Below are positions 14,701 through 27,296 of a stretch of DNA of 64,000 bases, piece after piece (position 1 is the first letter of the stretch; each line of letters starts with the position of its first letter). The notes below the pieces were generated by a model. The model was not told the DNA's origin. It ran no database searches and saw only the letters and a list, made by a program, of their open reading frames with translations. The position numbers and the translations under genes are program-made. This DNA comes from Prinia subflava (Eukaryota; Chordata; Aves; Passeriformes; Cisticolidae), in NCBI RefSeq assembly GCF_021018805.1, contig NC_086248.1:100675739-100739738 (forward strand). The letters run 5' to 3'.

Positions 14701-17700
14701 CACTACTCCCAAACACTGGCTCACTGCTCCTGTAAGAGCTAAATTAGGATTTGAGGCTTCTATTTCTGGTTATTTAAAGAACTTTTTGGAGAATGAGTGC
14801 AATATGTAGGTATAGCTAGATCCCTAATGTCCTGAGGGAATGGGTGGGAATGGTTACAGTTGCAGAATTATTCAGAATAATCATAATCTAAATGTCCTTG
14901 AGGAAGGGTTGGGAGAGAATCTTAAATATAAGCCAGGCATAGGGGGAATTTTCATGACAGGTGGTTTCTGTTTTAAAAATATAAATTAAACACTGGGAAA
15001 AGTTAAATTGTTACGCATGCACATTGAATTCTATATTGAGTAACTTCAGCAAAACAATGTTAGGCTGAACACAGTGAGAACTTTTGTTTCTGAAAAAATA
15101 CAGATTGGGGAAAATACATCTGAAAAAAAAAAAGATTGAATTGAAACTGAGATTCAGCTTTTTAATGTAAAGACAGTCTTTGGGAAAGTCAGCTCTTAGA
15201 TCTTGAATTCGTATGTTCAGAAAATTTTGAATCCAGTCTTTTGGCTCTTCTGTATTGAGAGGTGCTGACATTCTCTATGTGACTCTTCTCCATCCAAAGT
15301 AAAAGTTTAATAAGATATCAGATTGATACATGTAAAATGACAGTGTATTTAATTCAAAGATAGCCCTCAAATTAGAGTTGGAAACCAGAAATACAGAATT
15401 TCTAGAATATAATAGCTTTTATATCTATTGCTACACTTCACTATGAAATGGGCACAGCTGGAAACTTGACTGAAAACTGCTTCATATTTGAGACCTGAAA
15501 GGGAAATATGAGCAGGAAATGCAGTATACACATTTCATTGGTTCCTATTTTTGTTTGGTTTTAGACACTATGACTTAGATTTTCAATAAATTAAACATGG
15601 ATGCAGAGCTGTTATTTCTAGTGCAACATTACCACAGTGAAACAGTCAATGTTCCAACTTGTCTTTGGAACAAAGGATCTCGAGCCATTCTATTTCTTCA
15701 CTTCATATGTATGTGAATGTGTTTTCAGTTGAGATGAACACACCTTGATATTTCTTTTTCCCTCTCTGTTATTTCCAGGATGTGTGGAAATGACAATTAA
15801 TATAACTAATAGTTCCACAGTGGATTTTTTGCAAGGCTGGAACTGTTTTCTGTGTTATGCTGCAGCATAATGATTGTCTTTACTATTTCCATTTTGCACA
15901 TGGCAAAATTATTAATTCTTTTGAGAATGTTGCTGCTTGTGCAATAAGTAGTATATTTATGGAGACTGAGTGGCTATAAGTTGGGGACCTTTCAAACGAC
16001 TATAATTTTTGATTAAGTTTTGAACTTGGACATTATGCAAACTGACTCTATAGTGAATGAAAGGATTTCCATTTGCTTGTGTTTGTACAATGAACTGTCT
16101 TGGTTTGGTCTTTAATGAACAGGGAGAGCCTGCAGTGCTAATTTGCTGTATAGATGTGGAATAAAACTTAGCACTGTGGTCAGCAGCATAGTCCTTCCTG
16201 CTATTTTCTTTGCATGGCTCCTATTTTCCATATTACTGGCACCTTATGCCACCTGGGCACTGTAAGATCACACAATTGGGACATCTCCTTTTTTTCTGTT
16301 CTCTGGGTTTTTATGTGCACTCAATCTTTCAGGTTTAGCTAAAAGTACTAAAAACCCATATAGCCCATACCTCACTGCATGTCCTTGTTTGCACTCTGCT
16401 AAACTTCACCAGGATCTCTCATCCTTTTCCAGTCCCACAGGTACCAAATTTAATTGGACTCTCTTGCTGTATTTAAGCAATCTTGGGAACAAAAAAAAAA
16501 GTCTCTCATATTCAGAGAAATGTTACATCTCCATGGATTCATAGCTATACTACGTTGACTTGTCCTTTCTGAAACTTCCAGGTTTTACTATGACAAGCCC
16601 TTTCTCTTGAATGAAAAAAGTAAAAGAGATCAATTTAATGTTCACTTCAGTGTTTATGAAAATGAACCTATTTATCTGTCTGTGCTTGACTTTCTGCTCC
16701 CAACCTGCAAATCAAAACTGAGAGACAGGAGACTGATTTCAAGAAAAGCAGTGGATGCCTTCACGAAAGGAAGTCTGTTGTAGTTGACACAATATGTTGG
16801 GACTTTTTTCCCATGTACAGCAGACTTGCTTTGCAAGAAGTATTTTTGGTCAGAATTCCTAGGTATTTTCAAAGTAATTTAGACTAGAAAATGATCAGAT
16901 CTAATTCTGAACATCTTTAAGTCACTTTACGCAAAGAATTATGATGTCTCATGTTAGACTTGGTCACTTCTATTGGCTTGTGTTGACGGTTGTGAGGGTG
17001 ATTAAACATCTTATAAGAGCTGTATCACATTTTAATAATTTTACCTGGTTTTGCAATCTGGTTTTTGTTTTTAAGTCCTCAAAGTCATAATCTTGATGCT
17101 GTAAAAATAAACCATTGTACCAGCCTGATGCACAAGACTTTTATATAGATTTATGTGCATATGTAAAAGACATTTTAGGGGACCAGAGGAATGGAGTGTT
17201 GCAAGAACATACATCTTAAAATGCCTCAATCTTCTATGTATTCTTCATTTGGAAAGTAGTCAATGTGCCATGTTCCTCCCTTCCTAAAAAAAAAATTTTG
17301 TCCTCAGTTTTCATAATTTTTGTCCATTAGCTTCTGCTGGAATCAAAAATTCATATTAAAATATTATTTCTAGTATTTCTAATATTTCAAGAATGCATTT
17401 TGTAATGAACTTGTTAAGAAAGTGTCTATTCGACTATTTGAAAAATATTTTTCAGAAAATATTGGTCAGGATTGTATAAATGGCAGAGTATAATGGATGG
17501 GAAAAGTGCAGATCAGCAACAGCATGAACATCCACCTTTTAGATTTTTCTCCTCCCACCCTCCTTTATAATCCACAATGGTTTAAAAAAATGATCTTTCC
17601 TCCTTTCAGCCCAGCAGCATAACATCTAAAATTACAACATATTTCATGGTAGTTTTGTATGCAGGGTGCCTAGAAAGGCTCAGATACATCTTACATGTAT

Positions 17701-20700
17701 TACTAACAAATATATAGTATTAATAAATAAATGGAAAAGCAAATACCTATCTACCAATTTCCATTTTTTCCTGTATAAACTAGGAATATTTCCTTTCTCT
17801 TTATACAACTTTCATTAAATCACCATCTGCAATAATTTGCTGTGGTATTAACAGGTTATTTTCTAGAGGAAATAAATGTAGGTATAGTAAATACAGATTA
17901 AACCTTTCAGGATATTTCGTAGCAGCACTTAAGCACCTATTTCAGGTGTATTTTAATTCTATGAATGTAGCCAGTAAAATCTGTGCCCTGTAAGAATAAT
18001 CAGGAAAGTATTTATTATGAATGTTTATAAACAAGTTTTCATTTAAAGGACTGATATTTCCTCAGAAAAAAGTGTGTTGTCTGGAGAAGCTGATAAGGAA
18101 AAATTAATTTCTGATCAAGTGCTCGAGGCATGGACCAGCAGTAAATAATCTTTTTTTTACAGAAATGATGGGGAACAAAAGTGTAATTACAGCCCCAATG
18201 GTTGATGAGTATATGTGCTGATTTCACTGAAAACAATAATTTTTTTCTTTTTTAGTTCATATAGAAGTATGTTTGAGAATCGCTTTCAGAGTTTGAACTT
18301 TGGTAGGGTACAAGTAATAATATTATGCTGCACCTTAAAAAAGGAGAAAAATATATAAACATGAAGAAGGTAAAATGTGATTTAGCTTTAGTAATACCCA
18401 GACATTTTCTACTAATGAATTAAAAAATAGGAAGATTTTTTTATGGTCATGGGCTGCTGAGCTTCAATGCAGTTGTTTGAATTTTAATAACAGCCTGCAT
18501 CAATTGTGTATTGTGCAACTCTAAGACTTCCAATGGGAGTTTGATATTTTTTGTTACTTCTTTCCAGAATGTTTATTGGATTGCTGGCATTTTATCCATT
18601 ATATATTTCAAAAACACAGTTCAATGTATTTCTGTGAAATTAAAAAGCAAAGAATCTTGAGAAATAGTCATAACTGATTACTGTAAAAGAAATTTTTAAA
18701 GTTGTGGCAATTAAATTTCCAAATGCAAAGAAAGCACTGAAAGCTGGGCTTATAAACCCTACACAATTTTAAAGTGCTTGCAAATCTGAGGAGTATAAAG
18801 GAAAAACAGCACTATTAACTTGAAATTAGTACAACCTCTACTTCCTATTTGCAGGCATTGTAGTGGAATTGTTATGGTACAGAGATGGCTTGAAACCAAT
18901 CTATTTCTTATCTCAAATTTTACATGTGAATATGTAGATATGCACTTCCACATCCATACTGCAAATACATTTTTGCAATCAGGAAAGACCAAAATTTACT
19001 TACATCATCCAGAAAGTCACTGGTATAAAACTGTAAGAACAAGCAACATTAAAACAAAATTATATGCAGAAGAAGGCGGGGAGGCAACGATTATTAATTT
19101 ATTTAACTAATCTGGAAAGAATATAATCTGCTGGTTTAAAGACAGTTTCAAATGAAGGGGTCCCTAACCTTTTTACATATAAGCTAAATGACACAACAGT
19201 GCAAGCTTGGCTTCATCTTCTGGCAGAAGAATTCATGAGAAAACTTAGCCAGGCTTTACAAAACAATAGGCTGCATTTTGTGTTGCTTTCTCCACTGGCA
19301 GCATCAGAGGCTTCTGAGCTCATTCACAGTGCACTTCCTCTTGATGGGGAACAGTAGGGCTCTTTTCTGTGTAGGGCAATTAATACAGAATAAAAACCTC
19401 TTATTATTCAGGGGAAAAATAAAAACCCAGAAGATAATTCACATGAACTCTGCACCTGCATAATTAACAAATTCTGGAAAAAAGAAAAAAGGAAAAAAAG
19501 CATGGTTAGAGCAGACATACCTGCAAGTACCTGGGCTGTAGAAGTGACAGAAGAGATAACTGATTCTCTAAGTCTTCTAAATGGTCTTTATCTAGTACTA
19601 ATGGAAACGAAAGGAGGTCACAGAAAATCAGTGAAAGAACATAAGAAGACACAGTCAGTTCTGTAACTGTTACATATTATTCGTGGGTTTTTTGTTGTTT
19701 TTTTTTTTCCTTTTGTGTGCAAAAATTCTCCGTGCAGTGGATCTGAAAGGGAAGATGCAGAGAAAGTATTCAATTTTTATTAAAAGGGACTAAATGTAAT
19801 TCATAAAGTTCAGAATTTGGGAAATGTGCATCATTTAGGACAAACTAAAACAAAATTTTTGGAAGAGAATAGATGTGAAATGTGTACCATGAGACAGGTT
19901 TGCTAATCTAGTCCTAGTTAATGAATGTATTTCTTCTAATGCAAGTCATCAGTTTCTTGAGATGAGTTGTCTGTAATTAAATTTTGGGTCTGATAAAAAT
20001 GATTTACATAAAATGATTTAGGTTAGGTAGGGGGTTTTTATTGTTTGTTGAAAAATACAGGATCCATGGCTAAAACATCAGAAAATTCAAGTTGAATTCA
20101 AGACAAATAATCCTATCCAGAGAAAAAAAATTGGAAAAAGCAAAACATTCAGTATTACAATCCTTGAAATTCAATATGAAATTTGAAAGGAATTCTTTTA
20201 ACTTAGAAAATAATAGAAATTGTATAAAAATTAAAAGAGTTGAACTGTAATACAGAAATAAGTTTCTTTTACAATAGAACTCTGCTTTGGCTTTTTTTGT
20301 CAAGAAATACATTGAAAAGTTAAATTAAGATCAATTAAAACTAAAATTCTTTAAATATCCTTTCAGTCAGAAACTTGAAATTATTCAGTAAACTTAACAT
20401 CTAAGTCCCAGGGACGTTTTATTGCTTTAAATTAAGAAATCACATGAGCATTTTTGAATTTTTTACACCTAACAATTTAATTGAATGTATAGGCATACTG
20501 ATCATTTGTTTGAACACCTAAAATCTTTATTAAGCATTGAAATACTTGATTATTTTCCTGTGGTTGGTACCTACTACCTAGTATGTAGTCATGTAATTAA
20601 TCAAAAATTAAAGATTCTTTTTAGGTTAATGCTTTGAAAAAATATTTTCATTTAGTTCAAAGTGTTAACATTAGTTTTATTCTCACATTGGCTGCAGGCT

Positions 20701-22924
20701 GATCCAGTATTTGAGTGTCGTTTTGTACTTTACATTCAGGCTCCCTCAGATCCTCTTTGCTTTCACCATCTCTTTTGACAAGAAAGTTCCTTGTGGCATA
20801 ATCTTTCATATTTGGTTCATTCATCCAAGATCCCAGTTAGAACAAGTCCCCTAAAGTGTTGTTTTGCTGGCAAAGAGCAGCTGAGATTGGTGAAGGAACA
20901 CAATAAACAATAGTTTGAGTAAAGTGGAATTTAAACTTGTTTTTAAAAGCTCCATTACATTTCTGGTTCATTGTTCTCTCAAACAAAGGAAATCAATGAA
21001 TAAATAGTAATGAAGCATTTTTAGTAGGTAGATGTCTTGTGTTTTCTTTTTTCATTGAATTCAATGAACATCCTTGAGTGGCTCAGCTGCCCATGGGGAA
21101 AAAAGAATTAGAAAGACACGTAAGCACCAGTAATGTATTACCATAATAGCTGAGTTCGAAAAACATGTGGCTTTTGTAGAGTGATTTCACATAATTTATC
21201 AATGGATTAATAAATGCAGGTGGAACATTTTTATTGCTCTGTAGCCAGCAGTAGCATGAGTGTGGTCAGTGTAAACAAACATCAAGTACAGGAGCATAGA
21301 AGGAAGAAGAGAGTTCTGGGAGGGACCATCGTGGGCAGCAATCCCGTGCTGGAAGTAATCCATGTATAAAATCATCATTAGGCAGATGGTCTGTGCTGGT
21401 GTACAGCTGGAAGAAGCCCTTAATAGGACAGGGCATCAGGGCTAAGTTGAGGGGAGGGAAGGAAACAAAACAGTTTAAATCAGGAAAATAGGAAATGCAG
21501 CACTGTTATTTCCATAGGAAAGCAAAAAAAAACCCTCTGTTTTTTTTAGAAAACTATAGTGCATTATAGACTGTCTAAAATTCTTGCAGATATTGGGATA
21601 AGCAGGATGAAAGGTATGAAAAATTATGTTTGAACTGAGGTTACCAATAAGTCTCCTGAACCCCACTAACCACTTTTGATTTTAAGCAAAATTTTACGTT
21701 TGGATTGTCATTTTTATTGTACTTCAGGAATCATACAAATTCCCAAGAGAGGAATGCAGTAAAATAAACTTCAGCTTGGTGTCAGCTCAGGTGTCTACCT
21801 ACAGCAGATTGATGGAATTGAGAAATGTTAAGGGCACAGGACGGAGGACTAGGTATGAAAAGGGGGGAGGTGTCCCTCCTTAATGAGAAGAACTGTGGGG
21901 TTTTGACTGAACTGTTCTTATCCACAGTGTCTCAGGAAGGATGTGTTTGTCAGGCTTCAGGTGATTTAGGAGAGCTGGGTTTAAGAAAAGGACACACACC
22001 TATCAGCAGAATTGCTGTCCCTAACCCATAAATAAGCCTGCAGAAAAATAAACCTTCTTTTAAATGGAAAAACAGGTCTTTGTCTGTTGAGGAAGTAAGT
22101 AACTAGGAGGAGCTCTGGTTTATGGCTTATTTGAGCCCAGCAGACTAACAGCAGCTGAAACAATCAGGTAATCTGTGTGGAGGAGGAATCACTATATGCA
22201 CCTTTTCTTTACAAGATTTCAGCTAGTTATGGCCACAGAAAAAACAGAAAATCAGTTTCTGAATACTGTATTTTACAAGGGAATACATAGTTAAATGCTA
22301 ACTTTGGAGGTTTTTTGCTGATGAGTTCTCCAGTCCAAATATCAACTTTTCTTTCCCCAGAAAAGTCCTTTTCTAAATAGAAGTGTGAATTAATGCTTTT
22401 ATTTCTAAACCACTGAGTAAACTATTACCAGGAAAATTTTGTGGTGAATATTGCTAAGCAAACCAAATAATTTTTTGTCATCAAAATCTGGAAATATGAG
22501 TACTTGAATTACTTCAATAATAGAGAAAGGGGATAATCTAAATCACACATACTTTTGCATGTGCCCAATAACTTAATGGATTCAGAGCAATTGTTTCATA
22601 ACATTTAGGAAAGGAGAAATTGTTTAAGTTTAATTAACTCTTAAAATGCATTATAGAATAGTGATTTTTGCATTTTGCAAAATGTACTTTTAGACCTAAA
22701 TTTTAAATATAAGTAAGAAAAAAAATCTCTACTGAAGCGAATACTTTAAGTTCCTTGGGAAAATAAGATAGAATTTTAGTGTGGGAAAATGCTCAATTTT
22801 GATTCCTAGTCCTAAGTAAATTTGCAGCTTCTAGTGTTTTCCTTATTAAGTAGTACAAAGATGTTCCCATTTCCCATGGTCACAGTTGAATATTAACTTT
22901 TCCCTTCAGAATTTGACCACTGAT
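8713..22924. other. Long unique AT-rich stretch, nothing recognised
   Basis: Roughly 14 kb with no recognisable gene or repeat family. It contains scattered homopolymer runs (for example T12 at 11751-11762, and T-rich sequence around 13307-13324). Open frames stay at or below about 100 codons. Old, strongly diverged repeats could be hidden here and would need a profile search. Confidence 0.5.
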
Positions 22925-22991
22925 GACTCTTATATTATGAGTCTTATATGAGTCTTATATTATATTATGAGTCTTATATGAGTCCCTATAT
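22925..22991 (+). repeat. Minisatellite of GAGTCTTATAT units
   Basis: About five tandem units based on GAGTCTTATAT, some extended by TAT or TATTATATTAT, from GACTCTTATATTAT to a diverged GAGTCCCTATAT. The unit length alternates between 11, 14 and 19 bases, which fits replication slippage with nested TAT expansion. Confidence 0.85.
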
Positions 22992-25046
22992 GTTGTTTGG
23001 ATTCATCCTTTCAAGTTTCCTAGAAATATTTTCTTCGCTGTCTTGTAATTTGTAATATTAAGGTTTACCCTTCAGAAATAAAAATAATACATAAGCAATT
23101 CATGTACAACATAAATATTGTTGGAAGTGGGAATATCAGGTTTAGCCCAAATAAAGTCTGCAAATTGCAACCTCTAAGATCCTGTTGCATTCTCCTGTGG
23201 CCATGAGCACAACTGGAGAGTAAATTCTGAATTATTGAATGCTGTGGTAACCTCTGGCTTCATCTGGAAGTTTTAAGAGCTGTGGCAGTAGGACACACAG
23301 TCTCCCAAATAAGGTCTAAGTAGATAGAGGCAATTATGGCATCATCAATAGGGATCTAAATACAAGGAAATCGGAGATGCGAGTCTGAAAGCTCTTTTAT
23401 TTATTACAACTCTGCTGCAAACTTAATGTTTGAAAAGGATTTTATTACTATCTAAAAGCAGTTGCACATTAAATCTTTAAATTAACTTCTGTTCTGCTTG
23501 GATATAAGTATCTTCTCCACTGGCAGGAGTTCAATAAGATAGAGCAAGAGGGTTTTGAAGCTTTCGGTGATAGACTGCTCCAAATCATCTCCAAGCCTGC
23601 ACTTCCAGTACACAAATTTACAATTCACAGATTTACCTTGGGCGCACTGATGAGAATGCCATGCTAATGCTTAGGATTTTTTTCTCCCGTTTCTTTAACA
23701 TTTTCCTGAATTCACTTCAATGTCCTAACTTCCTTCATTTTAGCCAGCAAGCCAAAGTTGAGCAAGACTTGTGCTGAAGAGCAGCTGCCTCTCTCCAAAG
23801 GAAGCCAAACTGAGCCATTGTAATGCTCAAGAGGTTTCATAGTAAGTTTGTATCAGCAATCACCACCTAGCCAGAGCTTACAGGGTGTTTAGCTATGGTT
23901 AATTGTCTTCCAAAGAGAAGTAGGAGGAAAAAAAACCAGAGGTTGTTCTCATGGGCAGAAAAAATACAGCCAGAAAATACAACTGAAAACAAAAAAAGGC
24001 ATCAGGAAATCTCCCTTTCTCAGCTCTGTTAAAGCCATTTCTTCAGTTCTTTGCTTTACAAATCTTTAAAATATTGCTGCAAATATTCTTCCCCCAAGAA
24101 AAATATTGGTGAAAGATCTAAACCCAAAATATTTCACTTTGAAAAATTACCTGGATGCTTTCTGGAATTGTAATTCAGCAATTCTGTTTCCATTCTCTTG
24201 TCTATTGCGGTCTCTAAGTTGGGTTATATCTCCTGTGATACCTGTCTGTCTGTCCTCATATGGATTTGGTGATTATAGTGGATCGTGGGGAATATGTTCA
24301 TGGGAATAAGCTCACTGCAGACATTGAAAATACTGAAAAAAAGAAAAATAGGTCCCCTGAGGTATTACAGCTCTGTATTTCTGTTGGCAAAATCTTTAAA
24401 TGAATTAAAAATAAATCCATGGAAAGTTAGTAATTTATGTTTTAAAATGTGCTTTTAGTTAGAACCTGGTTGTTGTTGTTGGTTTTTTTTTTTAACTGAA
24501 GAGCTGTTTAGAAAGCTTATTGGAAATATCTGATCTAAAATTTATTCTGTGCTTGGAGATGTTACAAGATGTATGTGCCAAGACAGGACCCAGAAAACAT
24601 CTGTGTCTACTCTGTCAGGGAAGCATAACCAGTTGCTGAGCCCCAGCCTTGGCATTTTCTTCTCTGCTGGTGGTTTCACAGAGCCTCCTCCACTGACTTA
24701 GAGAGCATTGGTGGTGAAATTCTTCATGAATAAGAACTGAAGCAGAGTGAATTTTCTTTCTTATTGCTCCTGAACAGGGTCTTTCAGAGTATTTGTGGGG
24801 TATGTGAGTGGAGGGAATGGGATTTCTGGACACTGGACGGCAAACAAAGAGTAGCCAAGAGATTTGTACAGACCTGCTTAGGACATTAGGTTGAGCTACC
24901 CTGTACCATGCCTTTACTTCCATCCCAGGAAGTAAATGCCTGGAACATGCCTGTTTCTCCTGAGGTCTCAGTCACTGAAAATAGTTTATCTGAGAAGCAA
25001 AAATTCACTAAAACATGTGAGTCATTGATGCAAATTCCCATCTTTT
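22992..25046. other. Unique DNA, nothing recognised
   Basis: No gene or repeat family recognised. A minus-strand frame of about 100 codons at 24615-24923 lacks recognisable motifs and looks like chance. Confidence 0.55.
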
Positions 25047-25063
25047 TGTGTGTGTGTGTGTGT
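25047..25063 (+). repeat. (TG)n dinucleotide run
   Basis: A short TG/GT microsatellite of about eight units, interrupted immediately downstream. Confidence 0.85.
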
Positions 25064-25787
25064 CCTGCTTGTTGGATGCATACGCTGCTTGTATGTCAAT
25101 TGAGGATAGACCACAACAGGAAGCTGTGATCTGTAGCACTTACCCTGTCTTAAAATAGATCATTGACATGACTGGGTGGTTTAAAGAACCATTTGCCCTC
25201 TAGGATCTTCCAGGCTGCTGGTGAAAGATGCCTGAATTGTTTATTTTAATGTACTGAGAATTAATTGTAGTATTTATCATATATCAGGGTATCTAAAGTT
25301 TTGATACATCTCCTTTTCAGTAATTCTTTAAAAGAAGGCAGAATAGAAGATACTATTTCAGTTGGAGAGGACATATAATCATGTCTTTAGACCTCTTCCT
25401 ATTTGCATACTTAAAAACTCATTTTAGTTATCTCAAATATTACTGGCCAATTTAAACTCTAATTAAACTTAAGCCTTTTGTGTCTCCATCCTGCATAAAT
25501 ATACCACATCTCTGTGCTCTGTCTGCAAATCCTGACCTTGTTCCCAAAGATCATACAATTTCTTTTTCCTCTTGAGCATCTTGGGGAGTTACCTGTTCAG
25601 CCAAGACCTCCTCAGCTTGATTTACAATACAGTGGGATTGTCTGGAATTGTAATATTAAGAAAGTAAACAGGCAAATTTATTTTATCCTTCTGGAGTCCT
25701 AATGAGTTACTTAGAGCTGACTGTCTCTTCAAGCTCTCATAATCAGAAGAAAACATCCTCCCCAGGCAGGTCTTGGGCCACAAATGC
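25064..25787. other. Unique DNA between the TG run and the CR1 copy
   Basis: Nothing recognised. The small open frames show no coding character. Confidence 0.5.
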
Positions 25788-26530
25788 TCACAGAATCACA
25801 GAATGGATAAGCTTGACACCACAGTGGGGTCAGCTGATCCAGAAAGTGTCACCCAGAGCATATAACTCAGGACTGTGTCCATACAGTTTTTGAATCTCTG
25901 CAATGAGGGAGATTCTCTGGGGAATCTGTTCCACAGTCACACTCACAGTATTGAAGTTCTTACCATCATTCAGATGGAATCTCCTTTTGCATCAGTTTGT
26001 CCCTGTTCCCTTTTGTCCTGTTGCTCAGCACACCAGGAAGAGCCTGGATCCATCTTGACACCTACCCTCCAAAAACATATATTTTGAAGAGGACCCCTCT
26101 CATTCTTCTGTTCAGGATAAACAGGCCCAGCTTCTCCAGCCTTTTTTTGTAAGTGATGTGCTCAAGTTCCCCAGTCATCTTCATAGCCCTCCACTGGACC
26201 AGCTCTAGCAGCTCCATGTCTCTCCATCCTCAGGGCCCAGAACTGGACACAGCACTCCAGACTGGCCTCACCAGGGCTGAGCAGAGGGGCAGAGTCACCT
26301 CCCTTGACCTGCTGGCAATGCAGTTCCTAATGCACATCAGGATCCCACTGGCCTTCTTGTCCCCCAGGGCACTGCTGGCCCATGGACAACAAGCCCATGG
26401 CTTGTTGTCCACCAGCGCCCCCAGGTCCTTCCCTGCAGAGCTGCTGCCCACCAGGTCACACCCTCCAGCCTTTGCTGGTGCCTGGGGTTGTTCCTCGCCA
26501 GGTGCAAGATCACATGCACAAGAATTACAG
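25788..26530 (-). mobile_element. CR1 LINE, 3' portion, antisense orientation, with decayed ORF2
   Basis: Read on the minus strand, this is the C-terminal part of CR1 ORF2 (the endonuclease/reverse transcriptase polyprotein) followed by the 3' end. At the plus-strand left edge the two copies of the CAGAATCACA-type unit are the reverse complement of the ATTCTRTG repeat that ends CR1. In minus-strand translation the blocks LVGSSSAGKDLGALVDNK and SRSREVTLPLCSALVRP match the conserved post-RT region of avian CR1 ORF2. Frameshifts and stops break the frame below about 26230, so the copy is dead. It is 5' truncated near 26530, as is usual for CR1. No target-site duplication was identified. The roughly 130-codon plus-strand frame over it is antisense and not a gene. 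Confidence 0.95.
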
Positions 26531-26541
26531 AAATCCATCAT
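26235..26541 (-). pseudogene. CR1 ORF2 C-terminal remnant (reverse-transcriptase polyprotein)
   Basis: This is the best-preserved open part of the CR1 copy, about 100 codons without a stop. It covers the segment downstream of the RT catalytic core, with the LHLG-like, GSSSA-KDLG-LVDNK and ASRSREV-LPL-SALVRP blocks. The catalytic YXDD motif and the endonuclease domain are absent because the insertion is 5' truncated. The frame ends in a stop shortly after the position of the conserved VQFWAP-like block, where the reading shifts. It has no expected function. The upper boundary is uncertain because the first codons may be flanking DNA. Confidence 0.8.
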
Positions 26542-27136
26542 TTGATACTCTGTGGGAAGTTTTTTTTTTAGCTGATTAAATCAACTTGCTGTTCTAGGTT
26601 TTTTGGGTGCTAGATTTGTGCCCAAAATTTAAACTAACAGGGATTCAAGTACACAACAGCATTACCACAGCATGCAATGTGTGCATGGCTTTGCCACCAC
26701 AAAAAGACCATCAGCAAGGGGCTGAATTTGTTTTCAGTCAGGGCTGTCATGGCCCTAAACACATGTGGCCCTTTAAGAGATCCCTGGATAAGGTTAATGT
26801 TTCAGAGAGGATAAACTGGAGAGATCAGATAATGACCTTAGTGTTTGAGAGGCTTAAGGTTTTAGCATTAGAGTAGATACAGAGACCACAAATAAAGGAT
26901 TATAATTATGAAGCATCATAGTGGAATTGAGCAATGTCAGAAAATGCCTTAAAATCAAGACAAACTATGAAACTGAAAATGGATTAACCTGCCTTTTTAG
27001 TCCATAATTTTACAATCATTTGCAAATTTTGCTTGCCAGTAACAGTATTTAATTTTTAACCTGGTTAAATCTGGTCTGTTGCAATTTTAATTCCACTCCA
27101 GCCATTTGGGAACTATACTGTATTGCCTTGCAAGCG
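26542..27136. other. Unique DNA, nothing recognised
   Basis: Spacer between the CR1 copy and the polypyrimidine tract. I see no gene, RNA or repeat. Confidence 0.5.
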
Positions 27137-27296
27137 TTCTTTTTTTCCTCTCTCTTTTTTTTAAATTTTTTTTTTCTTTTTTTAAATTTTTTTCTTTTTT
27201 TCTTTTTTCTTCTTTTTTTTTTGTTTTGTTTTGTTTTCTTTTCTTTTCTTTTCTTTTGTTTTCTTTTTTTCTTTTTTTCTTTTTTTTTTCTTCTCC
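27137..27296 (+). repeat. 160-base T-rich polypyrimidine tract
   Basis: Almost entirely T with interspersed C, including (TTTTC)n and a short (TTTTG)n block near 27221-27236, with two AAA interruptions. The Phe-rich and Lys-rich frames across it are artefacts of composition. Mirror-symmetric TTTTC runs can adopt triplex (H-DNA) structures. It could also be the expanded poly-A tail of a minus-strand retroposon, although none is recognisable beside it. Confidence 0.9.

Noticed and set aside
26153..26545. 130-codon plus-strand open frame
   Set aside because: It is antisense to the CR1 ORF2 remnant, whose minus-strand translation carries the recognisable family blocks.
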